A DNA stretch of 64,000 nucleotides from Bacteroidota bacterium (lineage in GTDB: Bacteria > Bacteroidota > Ignavibacteria > UBA10030 > UBA8401), in the NCBI GenBank assembly GCA_030679145.1, contig JAUXTU010000116.1, positions 1 through 64,000 on the forward strand, read 5' to 3'. Of the stretch, positions 54,400 to 63,316 are shown in pieces (position 1 is the first letter of the stretch; every line of letters begins with the position of its first letter). Both the position numbers and the translations under genes were made by a program. The notes beneath the pieces were generated by a model. That model did no database searches. It saw nothing but the letters and a program-made list of their open reading frames with translations, and was not told the origin of the DNA.

Positions 54400-55704
54400 T
54401 TGAAAACACTCCTAAAAAATAGCGTTGCTATTACTCTCTTTCCAAGTTCGATAGAAACTGTTGACTTGCGAATCAGTAATAGTCTTATTGTCGAGCGGGG
54501 AAAAAATCTTTTGCCACAAGCGGGAGAAAAAATTTTTGATCTCAAGGGAAAAATTGTTTTACCCGGAATGGTGAATGCTCATACGCATTTGTATTCTACT
54601 CTTTCCCGCGGAATGCCAATGCCGAAAACACCACCGAGAAATTTTATTGAGATATTGAAAAAGATCTGGTGGAAATTGGATCGTGCGCTTGATGAAGAAA
54701 CGATCTATTATAGTGCACTGGTCGGAGCAATTGAAGCTGTTCAAAATGGCACAACAACAATCATCGATCATCATGCATCGCCGAATGCAATCAACGGTTC
54801 GCTTGAAATTATTAAAGAAGCAATGGCAAAGATTGGACTTCGCGGCGTATTATGCTATGAAGTGACAGATCGCGGTGGAAAGAAACAACGTGACGAGGGA
54901 ATTGCTGAGAACGAAAATTTTATCCTCAAAAACTATAATAATTCATTTTTTCGCGGGCTTGTTGGCGCGCATGCATCTTTCACATTAAGTGAAGAATCGC
55001 TTTCACTGTGCGGTGAATTAGCTTCCGCATATAATACCGGCGTTCATATTCATGTTGCGGAAGATTTGTGCGATGTTGTTGATGCTGAAAGAAAATATCA
55101 CTGCGGCATTGTTGATCGTCTTTCTCGCAATAATATTCTTACAAACAAATCAATTCTTGGACACTGTATCCATCTTTCACAAAAAGATTATTCTCGACTC
55201 AATAAAACTCAAACGTGGTTTGCGCACAATCCGCGTTCGAATATGAATAATAAGGTTGGGTATTCCCCAATCCATCAATTCAAAAATCGGGGAATGATCG
55301 GGACGGATGGTTTTCCTTCGGACATGATCGAAGAAGCAAAGATCGCATTTTTCAAACGCCAAGATTCTCAACAAAAACAAAAAATTGATTTTTCCCGTAT
55401 CATTTCCGGTGGACAGCAATACGTTTCAGATATGTTCGGTTCGCAGTTTGGAACTCTGGCAAAAAATTCTGTTGCCGATCTAGTTGTATCGGATTATGTC
55501 GCCCCAACTCCAATGACGAAAGAAAATATCCTCGGACATTATTTATATGGAATGCGTTCGGCAAATATTGAATCTGTAATAGTAGGCGGGAAATGGGTAA
55601 TGAAAGATCGCAAAGTGTTGGGAATTGATGTTGAGCGAATCTATTCCGAAGCAGATAAGAAATCGAAAAAAATGTGGATCAAAATGATGGAGACGGTCCC
55701 ATGA
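54400..55704 (+). CDS. ssnA: SsnA-type amidohydrolase
   Basis: 434 residues, close to the E. coli SsnA length of about 440. It uses a TTG start five bases after the preceding stop; no better start lies before the conserved N-terminus. Amidohydrolase/cytosine deaminase-like metal site: NAHTHLYS (HxH near 60), HIHVAED, GHCIHLS and GTDGFPSDM. GTLAKNSVADLVV is the usual C-terminal beta sandwich motif. SsnA always accompanies YgfK, YgeW, YgeY and a molybdenum hydroxylase in clusters of this type and probably deaminates or opens a purine-derived ring; the exact reaction is unproven. Confidence 0.88.
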   Translation: MKTLLKNSVAITLFPSSIETVDLRISNSLIVERGKNLLPQAGEKIFDLKGKIVLPGMVNAHTHLYSTLSRGMPMPKTPPRNFIEILKKIWWKLDRALDEETIYYSALVGAIEAVQNGTTTIIDHHASPNAINGSLEIIKEAMAKIGLRGVLCYEVTDRGGKKQRDEGIAENENFILKNYNNSFFRGLVGAHASFTLSEESLSLCGELASAYNTGVHIHVAEDLCDVVDAERKYHCGIVDRLSRNNILTNKSILGHCIHLSQKDYSRLNKTQTWFAHNPRSNMNNKVGYSPIHQFKNRGMIGTDGFPSDMIEEAKIAFFKRQDSQQKQKIDFSRIISGGQQYVSDMFGSQFGTLAKNSVADLVVSDYVAPTPMTKENILGHYLYGMRSANIESVIVGGKWVMKDRKVLGIDVERIYSEADKKSKKMWIKMMETVP

Positions 55705-55769
55705 ACAATTATTTCAGCATAGCGAACCCATCGCTTTAAGTGATAGGTTCGCTTCTAAACTTAAAAAAA

Positions 55770-57770
55770 ATGGCAGAACTCGTACCAATATCATTCAACA
55801 CTCTTTTACGAAGAATGTATTACGAATACTCGAAGACACATGCGATCTTCGATCTGCCGTCGCGGAAATTCTACTCTCCATCTGCTGAAGAAAATCTTGC
55901 TGTTACTTCCTGCGGAAATCCAGCCGCAAATCCCGTCGGTCCAGCTGCCGGACCTCACACACAACTCGCACAAAATATCGCACTCTCGTGGCTTGCCGGT
56001 TCACGAATTATCGAATTAAAAACCGTTCAGATCAAAGACCAGCTTGAACTTTCACGTCCATGCATTGACATGGCGACGATCGGTTATAACACGGAATGGT
56101 CACAGGAACTGCGTCTTGAAGAATCTGCTAAAGAATACGTAAAAGCAAGTATGATCGTAGAAATTTTGAAACATTGGCTATTTCTTGATGTTCCAAATTC
56201 AAAATTCAAATCATCACAATTCAATACAATCTTTGATGTAAGTGTTGGATACGATCTTGCCGGAATTCAATCATCGCAAATCAGGTCGTGGTTGAAAACG
56301 ATGAAGGATGCATCTGTTCTTATTGAAGAATTGCGAAAAGAAATTCCGGAAGAGTTCAAACAGTTCCGCACTTTTCCATTTAATACAAAAATATCGGACA
56401 GCATTACGCTTTCAACATTTCACGGAACTCCTGCAGATGAAATTGAACGGATCAGTGAATTCCTGTTGAGTGAAATGGGATTTCATGTTGTTGTGAAAAT
56501 GAATCCGCCGATGCTCGGCAAATCGCGTCTTGATCATTTGCTGTATGAAAAACTTGGCTACACGAATATTGTTGTGAATCCGAAAGCGTACGAAGTCAAT
56601 ATTCTGTTTGATGATGCCGTTGCCATGGTGAAACGGCTGCAAAATATCGCTTTGAAAAATAAAAAAATGATCGGTGTGAAATTTGGCAACACGCTTGAAG
56701 TGGTAAACAGTGGAAAATTTCTGAAAGACAAGGTTCAATATCTTTCCGGTCAGCCGCTTCACATTCTTCATCTCTCACTTGTTGATGATTGGCGTAAAGT
56801 TTTCGGCGGAGATTTCCCGGTCTCTTTTTCCGCCGGCGTTGATGCAAATAATTTTGCTGATTGTGTTTCCATCGGACTTGTACCCGTTACAACATGCACC
56901 GATCTTCTTCGTCCTGGCGGCTATGGAAGATTGCCGCAGTATCTTTTGAATTTAGAAAGACGGATGAAAGATGTTGGCGCAACGACGATTAATGAGTTTA
57001 TTGTTAAAACGGGTTCAGGGTTCATGGTTCAGGATTCAAATGAACCAATAACCATGAACCGTGAAACTGCTATTTTGAAAAACACTCAATTGCTATTTGA
57101 TAAATCTATTTCAAATCCGCGCTATCATGCAGCAAATAATGCAAAGCCTCTAAGAAAAATCGGCAGCCATTTGCAATTATTCGACTGCATCAACTGTGAT
57201 AAATGTATTCCAGTCTGCCCGAACGATGCAAATTTCTATTTTGAAATTGAGCCGATGGAAATTGATTATGAAAATGTTGAACTATCAGCGCAAGGATGGA
57301 AGAAAATCGTTGGCGGACATTTATTAATTAAAGAAAAACATCAGATCGGTAATTACGCCGATGCGTGCAATGATTGTGGCAATTGCGACATCTTCTGTCC
57401 TGAAGATGGCGGACCATATATTGAAAAGCCGAGGTTTTTTGGTTCGATAGAATCTTACAAAAAATGGAGTACTTTAAGCGGATTTGTTTTGCAATCCGAT
57501 AAAAACAACGTTATTCTCTTCGGACGATTTAAAGATCAAGAATATGAATTACATCGTGATCAACAAAGCAATATGACAGTTTTCAAAAGCAATTCGGCGC
57601 AGGTGATAATACATTCAGAAACCAACGACATAATTGATGCAACAGGAGCAGTTTCTTCGGTTATAGATATGCGATATTATTTCGTGATGTCCACATTGTT
57701 GAACGGAATCATGAATACACAAAAAGTCCATTTTGTAAATACAGAATTAATAAAAAATAACGCTCGTTAA
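55770..57770 (+). CDS. ygfK: YgfK-type Fe-S oxidoreductase, short form lacking the FAD/NAD(P) module
   Basis: 666 residues from the ATG at 55770; the GTG at 55740 is less likely because E. coli YgfK aligns from (M)..LVPISFNTLL. The N-terminal dihydroorotate dehydrogenase-like barrel is shown by NPVGPAAGPHTQLAQNIA. Two 4Fe-4S motifs follow: CINCDKCIPVCPND near 471 and CNDCGNCDIFCPED near 531. E. coli YgfK is about 1030 residues and has a glutamate synthase-like FAD/NAD(P)H domain between these parts; no GxGxxG segment is seen here. It probably carries electrons for the molybdenum hydroxylase encoded next. Confidence 0.87.
   Translation: MAELVPISFNTLLRRMYYEYSKTHAIFDLPSRKFYSPSAEENLAVTSCGNPAANPVGPAAGPHTQLAQNIALSWLAGSRIIELKTVQIKDQLELSRPCIDMATIGYNTEWSQELRLEESAKEYVKASMIVEILKHWLFLDVPNSKFKSSQFNTIFDVSVGYDLAGIQSSQIRSWLKTMKDASVLIEELRKEIPEEFKQFRTFPFNTKISDSITLSTFHGTPADEIERISEFLLSEMGFHVVVKMNPPMLGKSRLDHLLYEKLGYTNIVVNPKAYEVNILFDDAVAMVKRLQNIALKNKKMIGVKFGNTLEVVNSGKFLKDKVQYLSGQPLHILHLSLVDDWRKVFGGDFPVSFSAGVDANNFADCVSIGLVPVTTCTDLLRPGGYGRLPQYLLNLERRMKDVGATTINEFIVKTGSGFMVQDSNEPITMNRETAILKNTQLLFDKSISNPRYHAANNAKPLRKIGSHLQLFDCINCDKCIPVCPNDANFYFEIEPMEIDYENVELSAQGWKKIVGGHLLIKEKHQIGNYADACNDCGNCDIFCPEDGGPYIEKPRFFGSIESYKKWSTLSGFVLQSDKNNVILFGRFKDQEYELHRDQQSNMTVFKSNSAQVIIHSETNDIIDATGAVSSVIDMRYYFVMSTLLNGIMNTQKVHFVNTELIKNNAR
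57019..57060 (+). repeat. Perfect 11-base inverted repeat inside ygfK
   Basis: GGTTCATGGTT and AACCATGAACC, 20 bases apart, in the codons for FMVQDSNEPITMN between the barrel and Fe-S parts of YgfK. The stem would be strong in mRNA. It looks like a piece of intergenic repeat accommodated in frame. Confidence 0.6.
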
Positions 57771-57793
57771 ACGAACGGTATTCTTAGAAGAGT

Positions 57794-60376
57794 ATGAATA
57801 CTATCCAATTTACATTGAATGGAAAGGAATTCGAAGCAGCAATCGATGAGAATATCTCATTGATGGATGTTCTGCGCGAACAAGCTGGGTTGATCTCGCC
57901 AAAGAATGGATGCGCACCTCAGGGTTCGTGCGGTTGCTGCGTCGTTATTGTAGATGGCAAAGCAGTTTCATCGTGCGCAGTTCCGGCAAAGAATGTTCAG
58001 GGGAAGAATGTTATTACTCTTGAAGGATTAGATGAAAACGAACGCAATATTTTTGCAAAAGCATTTGTACTTGCTGCCGGCACACAATGCGGATTTTGCA
58101 CTCCGGGAATTGTAATGCGTGCAAAAAGTCTTATTCAAAAGAATCCGAATCCAAGCAGAGAAGAAATAGCTCTTTCATTGAACAATCACATTTGCCGCTG
58201 TACCGGTTACGTAAAGATTGTTGATGCGATCGATCTTGCGGCAAAAGCATTTAATGGCGTGCCGCTTCCGAAACCGGACTATTCAGGAAAAATCGGTTCG
58301 AGTCTTCCAAAAATGGATGGCGAAAAATTTGCGATGGGTGAACGTCCGTATATTGATGATATTACAATGCCTGAGATGTTGTATTCAGCATTTCTTTTTT
58401 CCCCACATCCAAGAATTAAAATTAAAAAGATCGATACTACAGAAGCAGAAAAAATTCCTGGTGTCGCACGTGTTGTAAAGGCAGGCGATGTTCCGGGTGC
58501 ACGAAAGCAGGGTCTTATCTATAAAGATTGGCCGCTGCTACATGCAGAAGGAGAGATAACTCATTGCATCGGAGATATTCTTGCAATGGTCGTTGCAAAA
58601 GATAATCGTACGGCTCGCAAAGCCGTAGAGAAAATTAAATTGGAATATGATATCCTTTCTGGTGTATTTGATCCAGAAGAAGCATTGAAACCAAATTCGC
58701 CGCAGGTGCATGCAGATCACGTAAATCTCTTGTCTAATTCAATCATTAAACGCGGTGATGTTGATACGGCATTGGCAGAATCTGCATTTGTTGAAACACG
58801 AACTTTTGAAACACAGATGATTGAGCATGCGTTTCTTGAACCAGAAAGTGCAATAGCATTCCCGAAGGATGGAGTTATTGAAGTGCTGAGTCAGGGTCAA
58901 GGTGTGTTTGATGATCGAAAACAGATTGCATCATTTCTGAATTTGCCGGAAGAAAAAGTGAAAGTAACTCTTATTACCAATGGTGGAGCTTTTGGCGGAA
59001 AAGAAGATCTCAGTATCCAAGCACACGTTGCACTTGCATCAATGCTGATAGGCAAACCCGTGAAAGCAACATTAACGCGTGAAGAAAGTATTCGCCTTCA
59101 TCCGAAACGTCATCCGATAAAAATGACATACACTGTTGGATGTGATGCGAATGGAAAACTGACGGGGGTTCGTGCGCGAATGATCGGAGATAAAGGGGCA
59201 TACGCTTCTGTTGGCACAAAAGTATTGGAACGAGCCGCGGGACATGCGTGTGGTCCCTACAATATTTTAAATTCAGATGTTGAAGCAAAAGCTGTGTATA
59301 CAAACAATCTTCCCTGTGGAGCGATGCGCGGTTTCGGTGCAAACCAAGCGTCGTTTGCAATAGAAGGAATGATGGACATTCTTGCGGAAAAAGTTGGAAT
59401 CGACGGATGGGAAATTCGATGGAGAAATGTTGTGGATGTCGGTGATACATTTTGTACCGGACAAGTTTTTGAACGAGCGGTCGGAATCAAAAAAACATTG
59501 CTGGCAGTAAAAGATATTTATTATTCATCGAAATATGTCGGCATTGGGTGTGGAATAAAAAATGTCGGTATTGGAAACGGTATGCCGGAATACGGACAAG
59601 CGATCGTATCAATTCATCCGGACGAAACAATCACGATCAACACCGGCTTTACAGATATGGGACAAGGGTTTTGTACGGTGATGATCCAATTCTTCAGCGA
59701 TGTTACGGGAATAGATCCGAGAACAATTCGTGTAGATATTGATACGACACAGCCAACACCTTGCGGAATGACAACAGCATCAAGAGCAACAGTGCTTGGG
59801 GGCCGCGCCGTGATCAAAGCAGCACAGGAAATGAAAAAAGATCTTGATGCAGGGAAGAAAATATCTGATTTGGCCGGCAAAAAATATTTTGGCGAAGTTG
59901 TTATTGATTACACAACGGCTCTTGAAGCAAAGACAAATAAACCGATCACGCATATGACGTTTGGTTTTGCAACGCAAGTATGTATTCTTGATGAGACAGG
60001 GAAAGTGAAAAAAATCGTTGCTGCTCACGATGTAGGAAGGATCATTAATAGAAAACTTCTTGAAGGTCAAATGGAAGGTTCTATTCACATGGGTCTTGGA
60101 TATGCGTTGACAGAAGAATTGAAATTGAAAGAAGGCGTTCCTGAATCATTTAAATTCCGTTCACTTGGAATATTACGGGCGAAGGATATGCCCGAAACGG
60201 AAGTTATTTTTATTGAAGAACATGAATCCGAAGGACCGTTTGGCGCAAAAGGTGTTGGCGAAATAGGACTTGTGCCGACAGCCGGAGCAGTAGCAGGTGC
60301 ATTATATAAATATGACGGTATTCGCCGTTTCAAACTGCCGATGAAAGATTCGCCCGCAGCAAAACAGATTTTATAA
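57794..60376 (+). CDS. xdh: Fused 2Fe-2S/molybdenum-binding xanthine dehydrogenase (selenium-dependent type)
   Basis: 860 residues, the size of the Se-dependent XDH/XdhD fused type. Residues 1-160 carry both 2Fe-2S clusters: C40, C46, C49, C61 (NGCAPQGSCGCC) and C99, C102, C134, C136 (CGFC...CRC). The molybdopterin domains follow, with GGAFGGKED near 397, MRGFGANQ and GVGEIGLVP (catalytic Glu near 821); PCGMTTASRAT also occurs in the Se-linked group. No FAD subunit gene is adjacent. Likely hydroxylates a purine such as hypoxanthine or xanthine, or reduces urate, with selenium as a labile ligand; selD is not in the window. Confidence 0.9.
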   Translation: MNTIQFTLNGKEFEAAIDENISLMDVLREQAGLISPKNGCAPQGSCGCCVVIVDGKAVSSCAVPAKNVQGKNVITLEGLDENERNIFAKAFVLAAGTQCGFCTPGIVMRAKSLIQKNPNPSREEIALSLNNHICRCTGYVKIVDAIDLAAKAFNGVPLPKPDYSGKIGSSLPKMDGEKFAMGERPYIDDITMPEMLYSAFLFSPHPRIKIKKIDTTEAEKIPGVARVVKAGDVPGARKQGLIYKDWPLLHAEGEITHCIGDILAMVVAKDNRTARKAVEKIKLEYDILSGVFDPEEALKPNSPQVHADHVNLLSNSIIKRGDVDTALAESAFVETRTFETQMIEHAFLEPESAIAFPKDGVIEVLSQGQGVFDDRKQIASFLNLPEEKVKVTLITNGGAFGGKEDLSIQAHVALASMLIGKPVKATLTREESIRLHPKRHPIKMTYTVGCDANGKLTGVRARMIGDKGAYASVGTKVLERAAGHACGPYNILNSDVEAKAVYTNNLPCGAMRGFGANQASFAIEGMMDILAEKVGIDGWEIRWRNVVDVGDTFCTGQVFERAVGIKKTLLAVKDIYYSSKYVGIGCGIKNVGIGNGMPEYGQAIVSIHPDETITINTGFTDMGQGFCTVMIQFFSDVTGIDPRTIRVDIDTTQPTPCGMTTASRATVLGGRAVIKAAQEMKKDLDAGKKISDLAGKKYFGEVVIDYTTALEAKTNKPITHMTFGFATQVCILDETGKVKKIVAAHDVGRIINRKLLEGQMEGSIHMGLGYALTEELKLKEGVPESFKFRSLGILRAKDMPETEVIFIEEHESEGPFGAKGVGEIGLVPTAGAVAGALYKYDGIRRFKLPMKDSPAAKQIL

Positions 60377-60410
60377 GTAAAAATGAATTATTAAAAACGA
60401 AAGGATTACA

Positions 60411-61598
60411 ATGCAACAAGTATTTCAACCACAGTTCAACACACTGAGCAGTTTAAAAACAAATATGTTTAACAAAGATTTTCTTCTGACATGGGATCGA
60501 TCAGATGATGAATTGAAAGCAGTTCTTACCGTAGCACAATTATTGAAAGATATGCACAAAGCGGGGAAGTCGATTCGTACATTTGATACTGGGCTTGCAA
60601 TTTCAATTTTTCGCGACAATTCTACGCGTACACGTTTCAGTTATGCATCGGCAGCGAACGCGCTCGGTCTTGGTCTTTCCGAACTTGATGAAGAAAAATC
60701 ACAGATAGCCCATGGTGAAACTGTTCGTGAAACAGCAAATATGATCTCGTTTCTTGCAGAAGTAATCGGAATTCGTGACGATATGTTTCTTGGTGAAGGT
60801 CATACATATATGCGTGAATTTGGCGCATCCATTCAAGAAGGATATGATAACGGAATCCTTCATCAACGACCAACCGTTGTGAACTTGCAATGCGATATCG
60901 ATCATCCGACGCAGGCTCTTGCTGATCTTATGCAATTGAAAAACACATTCGGTTCGGTTGAAAATCTCCGTGGTAAAAAAATTGCGATGACATGGGCATA
61001 TTCACCAAGTTACGGTAAGCCGCTTTCTGTTCCACAAGGAGTTATCGGATTGATGTCGCGTTATGGAATGGATGTTTCCCTTGCGTATCCGGAAGGATAT
61101 GGATTGATTCCTGAAGTGATTGAGCAAGCAAAGAAACAATCTGCACAAACCGGCGGAAAATTTGAGGTCGTCAATAATATGGAAGATGCATTTAAAAATG
61201 CAGACATTGTTTATCCAAAATCGTGGGCGCCGTTCAACGTTATGCAGCGCAGGACTGTTCTATTGAACAGCAATGACAAACCGGGATTGAAAGAACTTGA
61301 AAAAGAATGTCTTGCAAATAATGCGAAGTTTAAAAATTGGGAATGTGATGAGAAGAAAATGAAATTGACGAAGAAAGGCGAAGCGTTGTATATGCATTGC
61401 CTGCCCGCGGATATTTCCGGAGTAAGCTGCGCTGAAGGTGAAGTATCAAAAGATGTTTTTGATAAATACCGTCTTGCAACATATGCGGAAGCGGGTTACA
61501 AACCGTTTGTGATCGCTGCGTTGATGTTCTTAACACGAATGGAAAATCCAACTGAAAAAATGAAACAGATGTTGGAACAGAATACAAGCAGAAGATAA
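60411..61598 (+). CDS. ygeW: YgeW-type carbamoyltransferase
   Basis: 395 residues, the same as E. coli YgeW (396), to which it is clearly similar (FLLTW..SDDELK; DEEKSQIAHGETVRETANMIS; TWAYSPSYGKPLSVPQG; WAPFNVMQRR). Carbamoyl phosphate site STRTR near 71, HPTQ near 164, HCLP near 329. The family is thought to carry out a reversible carbamoyl transfer in purine breakdown (releasing carbamoyl phosphate from a ureido compound); the acceptor is not proven. AAAGG lies before the ATG. Confidence 0.93.
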   Translation: MQQVFQPQFNTLSSLKTNMFNKDFLLTWDRSDDELKAVLTVAQLLKDMHKAGKSIRTFDTGLAISIFRDNSTRTRFSYASAANALGLGLSELDEEKSQIAHGETVRETANMISFLAEVIGIRDDMFLGEGHTYMREFGASIQEGYDNGILHQRPTVVNLQCDIDHPTQALADLMQLKNTFGSVENLRGKKIAMTWAYSPSYGKPLSVPQGVIGLMSRYGMDVSLAYPEGYGLIPEVIEQAKKQSAQTGGKFEVVNNMEDAFKNADIVYPKSWAPFNVMQRRTVLLNSNDKPGLKELEKECLANNAKFKNWECDEKKMKLTKKGEALYMHCLPADISGVSCAEGEVSKDVFDKYRLATYAEAGYKPFVIAALMFLTRMENPTEKMKQMLEQNTSRR

Positions 61599-61602
61599 AA
61601 AT

Positions 61603-61658
61603 ATTACTACAAAGACGCAGAGATGTTAAATTTTATTCTTTGTGTCTTTGCGGTTAAT
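61603..61658. repeat. CAAAGACGCAGAG-type intergenic inverted repeat
   Basis: ATTACTACAAAGACGCAGAG pairs imperfectly with TTCTTTGTGTCTTTGCGGTTAA. It is the same type as the repeat at 30441 and lies between ygeW and the next PLP gene; it contains the false upstream GTG start of the latter. Confidence 0.55.
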
Positions 61659-61674
61659 TAAAAATGGAGTATTG

Positions 61675-63123
61675 ATGTCAAAAATAATTAAAAAAATAAA
61701 TCGTGAAGTAGTAAAAAAGACAGCGGCGCGATGCAAAGCGCAGGGTATTACTATTCCAACATTCGCCCAAATGCGCAATCCGAATTTGATTCCGGATTCA
61801 GTAAAACAAAAACTTCCTTCAATTGGATTATGGGATGTAAATCCGCTGAATTTATATCGGATCACTTGGAAAAATGATGTCAAAACCGGCGGATTTGGCG
61901 GAGTGAATTATTTCGAAATCCCTAAAGCAATCACTGGCGTTAATGCCCGAATCATCGGCATTGTCGGAAAATATTTTCCAACCGGCGCGCACAAAGTTGG
62001 TGCTGCGTTCGGATGTTTGGTTCCGCGTTTGGTGAGCGGAGAATTTGATCCCGAAAAACATAAAGCGATTTGGCCTTCAACCGGTAATTATTGCCGCGGT
62101 GGAGCGTTCGATTGCCGTTTATTGGATTGCACGCCAATAGCAATTCTTCCCGAAGGAATGTCGAAGGAACGTTTTGTTTGGCTGAAGGGAATTGGTGCAG
62201 AAGTAATTGCAACACCAGGAACAGAATCGAACGTGAAAGAAATTTACGACAAATGCTGGGAACTGAAAAAAGATCCGCTCAATATCATCTTCAATCAGTT
62301 TGAAGAATTTGGCAATCCAATCTGGCATTACAATGTCACCGGTCCGGCGCTGGAAGAAGCATTTCAAGCACTTGGAGTAAAAAATGGAAATGCAGCCGCA
62401 TATATTTCTGCTACCGGTTCTGCGGGAACAATTGGTGCGGGAGATTTCCTAAAAAAACTTCATCCGAATCTCAAGATCGTTGCAAGCGAGGCGCTGCAAT
62501 GCCCGACATTGTTGATGAACGGATTTGGCGAACATCGCATTGAAGGTATTGGCGATAAGCATATTCCGTGGGTTCATAATGTGCGGAATACTGACACAGT
62601 TTCCGCAATTGATGATGAGGATTGTATGCGCGTGCTTCGCTTGTTCAATGAAGTTGAAGGACAAAAATATTTGAAATCGCAGGGGGTGACCGACGTTGAA
62701 TTGGAAAATTTGAAGTTGATGGGAATTTCCAGTATTTCGAATATGCTTTCATCAATTAAAACGGCGAAATATTTTGAATATGGTGCGAATGATGTTGTGC
62801 TGACAATTTTTACGGACGGCGCTGATATGTATCACTCTCGTGTTGAAGAATTGCGAGATGAACGAGGTGCTTATACAACAATCGAAGCTGCAAAAGATCA
62901 TGCCGCTCCGTTGATGCATCAAAGTATCGATTACTATAGGGAACTTTCATACTACGATAAAAAAGCAATTCACAATCTGAAATATTTTACGTGGGTTGAA
63001 CAGCAAGGAAAATCATCCGATGAATTGCGCGAACAATGGAATCCGGAATACTGGCGTTCACTGTTTGAAGATGAAGTTGCACAGTTTGATAAATTGATTA
63101 CAGAGTTTAATGCAATGATGTAG
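61675..63123 (+). CDS. PLP-dependent enzyme of the cysteine synthase/threonine synthase superfamily
   Basis: 482 residues, start at 61675 because GGAG is just before it; the track start (GTG at 61642) lies in a repeat. Fold type II: PLP lysine in TGAHKVGAAFG near 105, phosphate loop in WPSTGNYCRGG, and TGSAGTIGAGDF. It is longer than the E. coli YgeX ammonia-lyase (about 400 residues) and not similar to its KDES-type motif. Such long PLP enzymes do occur beside YgeW and YgeY. Likely reaction: ammonia elimination from a diamino acid, or transfer of a beta substituent. Uncertain. Confidence 0.82.
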   Translation: MSKIIKKINREVVKKTAARCKAQGITIPTFAQMRNPNLIPDSVKQKLPSIGLWDVNPLNLYRITWKNDVKTGGFGGVNYFEIPKAITGVNARIIGIVGKYFPTGAHKVGAAFGCLVPRLVSGEFDPEKHKAIWPSTGNYCRGGAFDCRLLDCTPIAILPEGMSKERFVWLKGIGAEVIATPGTESNVKEIYDKCWELKKDPLNIIFNQFEEFGNPIWHYNVTGPALEEAFQALGVKNGNAAAYISATGSAGTIGAGDFLKKLHPNLKIVASEALQCPTLLMNGFGEHRIEGIGDKHIPWVHNVRNTDTVSAIDDEDCMRVLRLFNEVEGQKYLKSQGVTDVELENLKLMGISSISNMLSSIKTAKYFEYGANDVVLTIFTDGADMYHSRVEELRDERGAYTTIEAAKDHAAPLMHQSIDYYRELSYYDKKAIHNLKYFTWVEQQGKSSDELREQWNPEYWRSLFEDEVAQFDKLITEFNAMM

Positions 63124-63149
63124 ATAAAATGTTAATCACAAATTCCTAG

Positions 63150-63291
63150 AAACCATCTTAAAAATGAATTTTATTGTCATTCCGAACGAAGTGAGGAATC
63201 TCGTTTTAATAATTGAAGTCAAAACCGAGATTTCTCCCCGCCTTCGGCGGATCGAAATGACAATGATTCGGTATTTTTGAGATGGCTTCTT
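63150..63291. repeat. MITE-like intergenic repeat, copy 2
   Basis: Outer inverted ends GAAACCATCTTAAAAAT and ATTTTTGAGATGGCTTC (15 of 17 matched); within them GTCATTCCGAACGAAGTGAG pairs with the far arm ending CGAAATGAC. It shares the CATCT.AAAAA..GTCATT start with the element at 4832. It fills the gap before ygeY. Confidence 0.65.
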
Positions 63292-63316
63292 GTAAAAAAT
63301 AAAAAAGGATAAAATC

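Noticed and set aside
57794-60376. In-frame TGA selenocysteine codon in the xanthine dehydrogenase
   Set aside because: The frame has no internal TGA; the selenium in this enzyme class is a labile cofactor, not selenocysteine.
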